This document shows positions 61,255-64,000 of a stretch of DNA of 64,000 bases, piece by piece; the stretch's first letter is position 1, and each line of letters begins with the position of its first letter. The stretch spans positions 12,391,545 to 12,455,544 of the forward strand of contig LR990042.1 of assembly GCA_905147135.1 (NCBI GenBank), read 5' to 3'. Made by a program: the position numbers and the translations under genes. The notes beneath the pieces are model-generated. The model was not told where the DNA came from, made no database searches, and was given only the letters and a program-made list of their open reading frames with translations. This DNA comes from Blastobasis lacticolella (Eukaryota > Arthropoda > Insecta > Lepidoptera > Blastobasidae).

Positions 61255-64000
61255 TTTTTTTTTTTTTTTTTTTTTTTATGTTATACGGCAGACAAACAGG
61301 CAAGCGGGCCACCTGATGGAAAGTGGTCACCGCAGCCTATGGACATCAGCAACACCAGGGGAGTCACTGATGCGTTGCCCGCCTCTGAAGAGACCTCTAA
61401 TATACCTCTTGAACGATCCCATGTCACAGTCCAAAGGAAACACTGTGGCTGGGAGCTCATTCCACATCCGAATCGTACGAGCGAGAAACGTTATTTCGAA
61501 CCTTCGCGTCGTGACCAACAGAGGGTCTACGTAGTGAGGATGAGTACCAAGCCCACGGCGGGTGGTGCGATGGCGGAATTGTGCTGTGGGCACCATTGTA
61601 CAGCCGATAGAACACACACAGGGAGCCAAAGTCCCTTCGGTTTGCCAGTGGTTCCAACTTGCGTGTTAGTATGGGATCATCGACAATTCGTACAGCGCGT
61701 CTCTGTACGGAGTCTAGAGGATTAAGCAGGTCGGCAGTTTCGCCGGCCCAAAGATGGGACCAATACTCCATATGTGGCCGCACTTGTGCCTTGTACAGCA
61801 GCAGGCGCTGCCCCGGGGTGAAGTATCGCTTGGACCGGTTAAGCACTCCAAGCTTTTTCGAAGCTAATTTGGCCTTGCCTTCCAGGTGACTCCGGAATCG
61901 CACGCTATCCGATATGTCGACACCGAGGATCCCAATACTTTTTGAGATGGAAAGGGGTGTTCCTTGAAACTGCGGCACTATGTCAAAGGGATCTTTTTTG
62001 GCGGAAAATGCGCAGACCTGTGTCTTCAAGGGGTTGAATTGGACTAGGTTTAGTCTGCCCCACTGAGCAACTTGCTCCAAGGAATGTTCGATATTCGACA
62101 CAAGTCTAATTCGGCTCTCCGACACCTCGGAACGAGGGACATTCGCTCGGCCAGTATAACTAACATCTCCCGTACTGTCATCCGCATAACAATGAATACT
62201 GGGGATATTCAGCATATCATTGATATGCAGAAGAAACAGCGTGGGAGATAGTACTGAACCTTGGGGTACTCCAGCATTTATAGTCTTGGTATCGGAGCAG
62301 CATCCATCGACAACGACTTGGATGCTCCGTCCAGACAGGAAGCTGGATAACCAATTGCAGAGCCCCTCGGGGATACCGTACTTCGGGAGTTTTGATAGAA
62401 GTGCCCTGTGCCAGACCCGATCAAACGCCTTGGCTATGTCAAGACTGACAGCCAGAGCCTCCCCTTGCTCTCGACGGCCTCAGCCCACCGGTGCGTTAGG
62501 TACACCAGAAGGTCACCAGCTAAGCGACCATGGCGAAAGCCATATTGACGGTCACTAATCAGCTGGTGGTCCTCTAGGTATCCGAGGAGCTGGATATTGA
62601 TAACCCGCTCCATCACCTTAGAGAGCAAGGAGGTTACCGCTATAGGCCTGTAATTTGATGGGTCTGAATTATCACCCTTCTTGGGTATCGGATGCACAAG
62701 GGCTAGCTTCCACGAAGACGGCACCGTTCCAGAGGTATAGGAAAGCTCGAATAAGCGCATTAGCACGGGAGACAACTCGGGAGCACATTTTTTTAGAACA
62801 ATAGCCGGAATGCCGTCAGGCCCACTGGACTTCCGGATGTCTAGGGAGAGAAGCACACGTCTTATAATTTTTTGGGTGAAACGAACTTCGGGCATGCTGC
62901 CCTCACACCGCGAGATGGTAGGCGGTGCAGCTCCCCCATCATCCAGATTTGAGTTTTTGGCAAAGAGATTACCCAAGAGATCGGCTTTCTCCTTTGCCGT
63001 GTGGGCCAATAGATCATCCGGCTTGCGCAAAGGTGGAAAAGAAGTCCGACAAAAGTTCCCCTCAACAGCTTTGGAGAGAGACCAAAAAGCACGACTCCCA
63101 GATGGGTAGCTGATTAGTCTCTCCCCAATTCCACCAATAAACTTGAATTTTGCTTCAGCCATTATCCTCTTTGTAGACCTCGATACAGCATTATACTTTT
63201 TCCTCAAATTGTGGGTGTTAGGGTCCTTGTGGGCCCAAGCCATTGTCCAGGCACGAAAAGCATACCGCTTGAGGCGAGTTGCCTCAGCACTAGGCCTGTC
63301 GTACCAGGGCTGGCTCTTGCCGCCGAGGCGGACTACAGAGGATGGGATAAAACATTCCATTCCCTGCAGTACGACATCAGCTACAGCGGCAGCACAGGTG
63401 TTGGTGTCATTTGAGGAAAAGCAAAGCTGTATCCACGGGTACGACGCGAAGAATTCTCGCAATCCATCCCAGTCTGCTGAGCCATAGTGCCATACCTTGC
63501 GTGACCCACTGGGGCGAGCCCGTTCGGGTATAGCAAGAGGCACCTCAGAACGGACCAGGCAGTGGTCAGATGTCCCAAGAGGAGCATCGACGGACACCCG
63601 ATAACCGTCTGGGTGGGAGGTCAGCAGAAGGTCTAACAAAGAAGGATCACGGCCCACAACATCCGGTAAGTAGGTGGGTTCTAATACCAGTTGCGCGAGA
63701 CCATTGGCCAGAGCAAATTCGTGGGCGGATCTCCCGGCTGGGTTGGTAGGACGGCTTGACCCTAGCCACTCAGTGTGGTGACCATTAAAGTCTCCTAAGA
63801 CTACCAACTCAGCGGAAGGACATCGCTCAAGAACTTTGTCGGTAGCGCATTGAACGTGCTCGAAAAACCGATTTGTCTCACCTACGCCGTGACGGTTGTT
63901 GTATAGGCATGCGTAGACACGGGAAGAACCTCCCTGTTCCACGCACACCCACAAAACAGATTCGTCACTTTGTTCAATGGCAAGACGCCGACAGCAGATA
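61255..64000 (-). mobile_element. Nearly intact Jockey/R1-like LINE, 5' end outside window
   Basis: Minus-strand ORF2 runs from the window edge to about 61330, with its 3' end at an A-run (plus-strand T-run 61255-61277). The endonuclease part shows VVLGDFNGHHTEWLG and GTSDHCLV. The RT shows SSGPDGIPAIVLKK, NYRPIAVTSLLSKVMERV, QYGFRHGR, GVPQGSVLSP-like sequence and YADDS. The C-terminal part shows YKAQVRPHMEY, LDSVQRRAVRIVDD, RTIRMWNELPATVFP and GVADVHRLR. Few lesions, so it is a fairly young copy. Confidence 0.88.
61330..64000 (-). pseudogene. LINE ORF2 (endonuclease and reverse transcriptase), two frameshifts
   Basis: One open frame covers 64000-62434, continuing past the window edge with no stop. 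A frameshift near 62460 moves reading to the frame holding AFDRVWHRALL and YADDSTGDVSY down to about 61600. A second near 61600 leads to the WNELPATVFP ending at 61327. Apart from these, residues match Jockey/R1-type ORF2 well. Confidence 0.85.

Overview
This is an AT-rich insect nuclear window, almost certainly from a moth or butterfly. The evidence is short phase-1 exons separated by introns with GT/AG ends, many decayed non-LTR retrotransposons of the Jockey/R1 and RTE types, tRNA-derived SINEs, MITEs, and 3' tail sequences typical of lepidopteran repeats. I see no bacterial genes, operons, CRISPR arrays or rRNA. The species cannot be fixed from the sequence alone.

The host genes are three paralogous secreted cysteine-rich genes, all on the minus strand. 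Each starts with a TATA box and a 64-nt first coding exon encoding a signal peptide beginning M-S-(A/V)-L. Each then continues with phase 1-1 exons carrying trypsin-inhibitor-like (TIL) domains. Gene A (4783-10884) reads signal, TIL, TIL, Ser-rich 127-codon block, TIL, TIL; its last exon was not found. Gene B (14723-16742) has a signal exon and one TIL exon that closely matches the second TIL of gene A. Gene C (28555-57950) is about 29 kb. It begins with two ordinary TIL exons, then shows progressively shortened TIL exons of 38, 34, 32 and 31 codons. These lead into a striking array of 18 almost identical 93-nt exons at 292-bp spacing (32317-37420). Six further short exons follow, the last with a stop codon and poly(A) signals. 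If six broken exons are skipped, the spliced frame stays open for 1139 residues.

The shortened repeat keeps the outer TIL cysteines but lacks the segment with the protease-binding loop, so gene C probably does not encode a classical inhibitor. It has five cysteines per 31 residues. One of the five is encoded by a codon split across every splice junction. A secreted, cross-linked structural or adhesive protein, for example a silk or cocoon component of the zonadhesin-like kind, is a reasonable inference. Tissue of expression is unknown.

Mobile elements fill the rest. At 443-4251 there is a nested complex of a GC-rich MITE, two LINE remnants and a fold-back element built of 104-bp repeats. At 17.6-25.7 kb lie an RTE-like LINE, an ORF1-only LINE remnant with zinc knuckles, and RTE/SINE pieces. 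Inside gene C introns there are an element with about 460-480 bp inverted ends (49635-51635), a 413-bp MITE (44248-44660), SINEs and LINE fragments. Upstream of gene C (58-64 kb) are RTE pieces, an 816-bp TIR element and a nearly intact Jockey/R1-like LINE running off the window end. Most long open frames not assigned to genes A-C belong to these elements.
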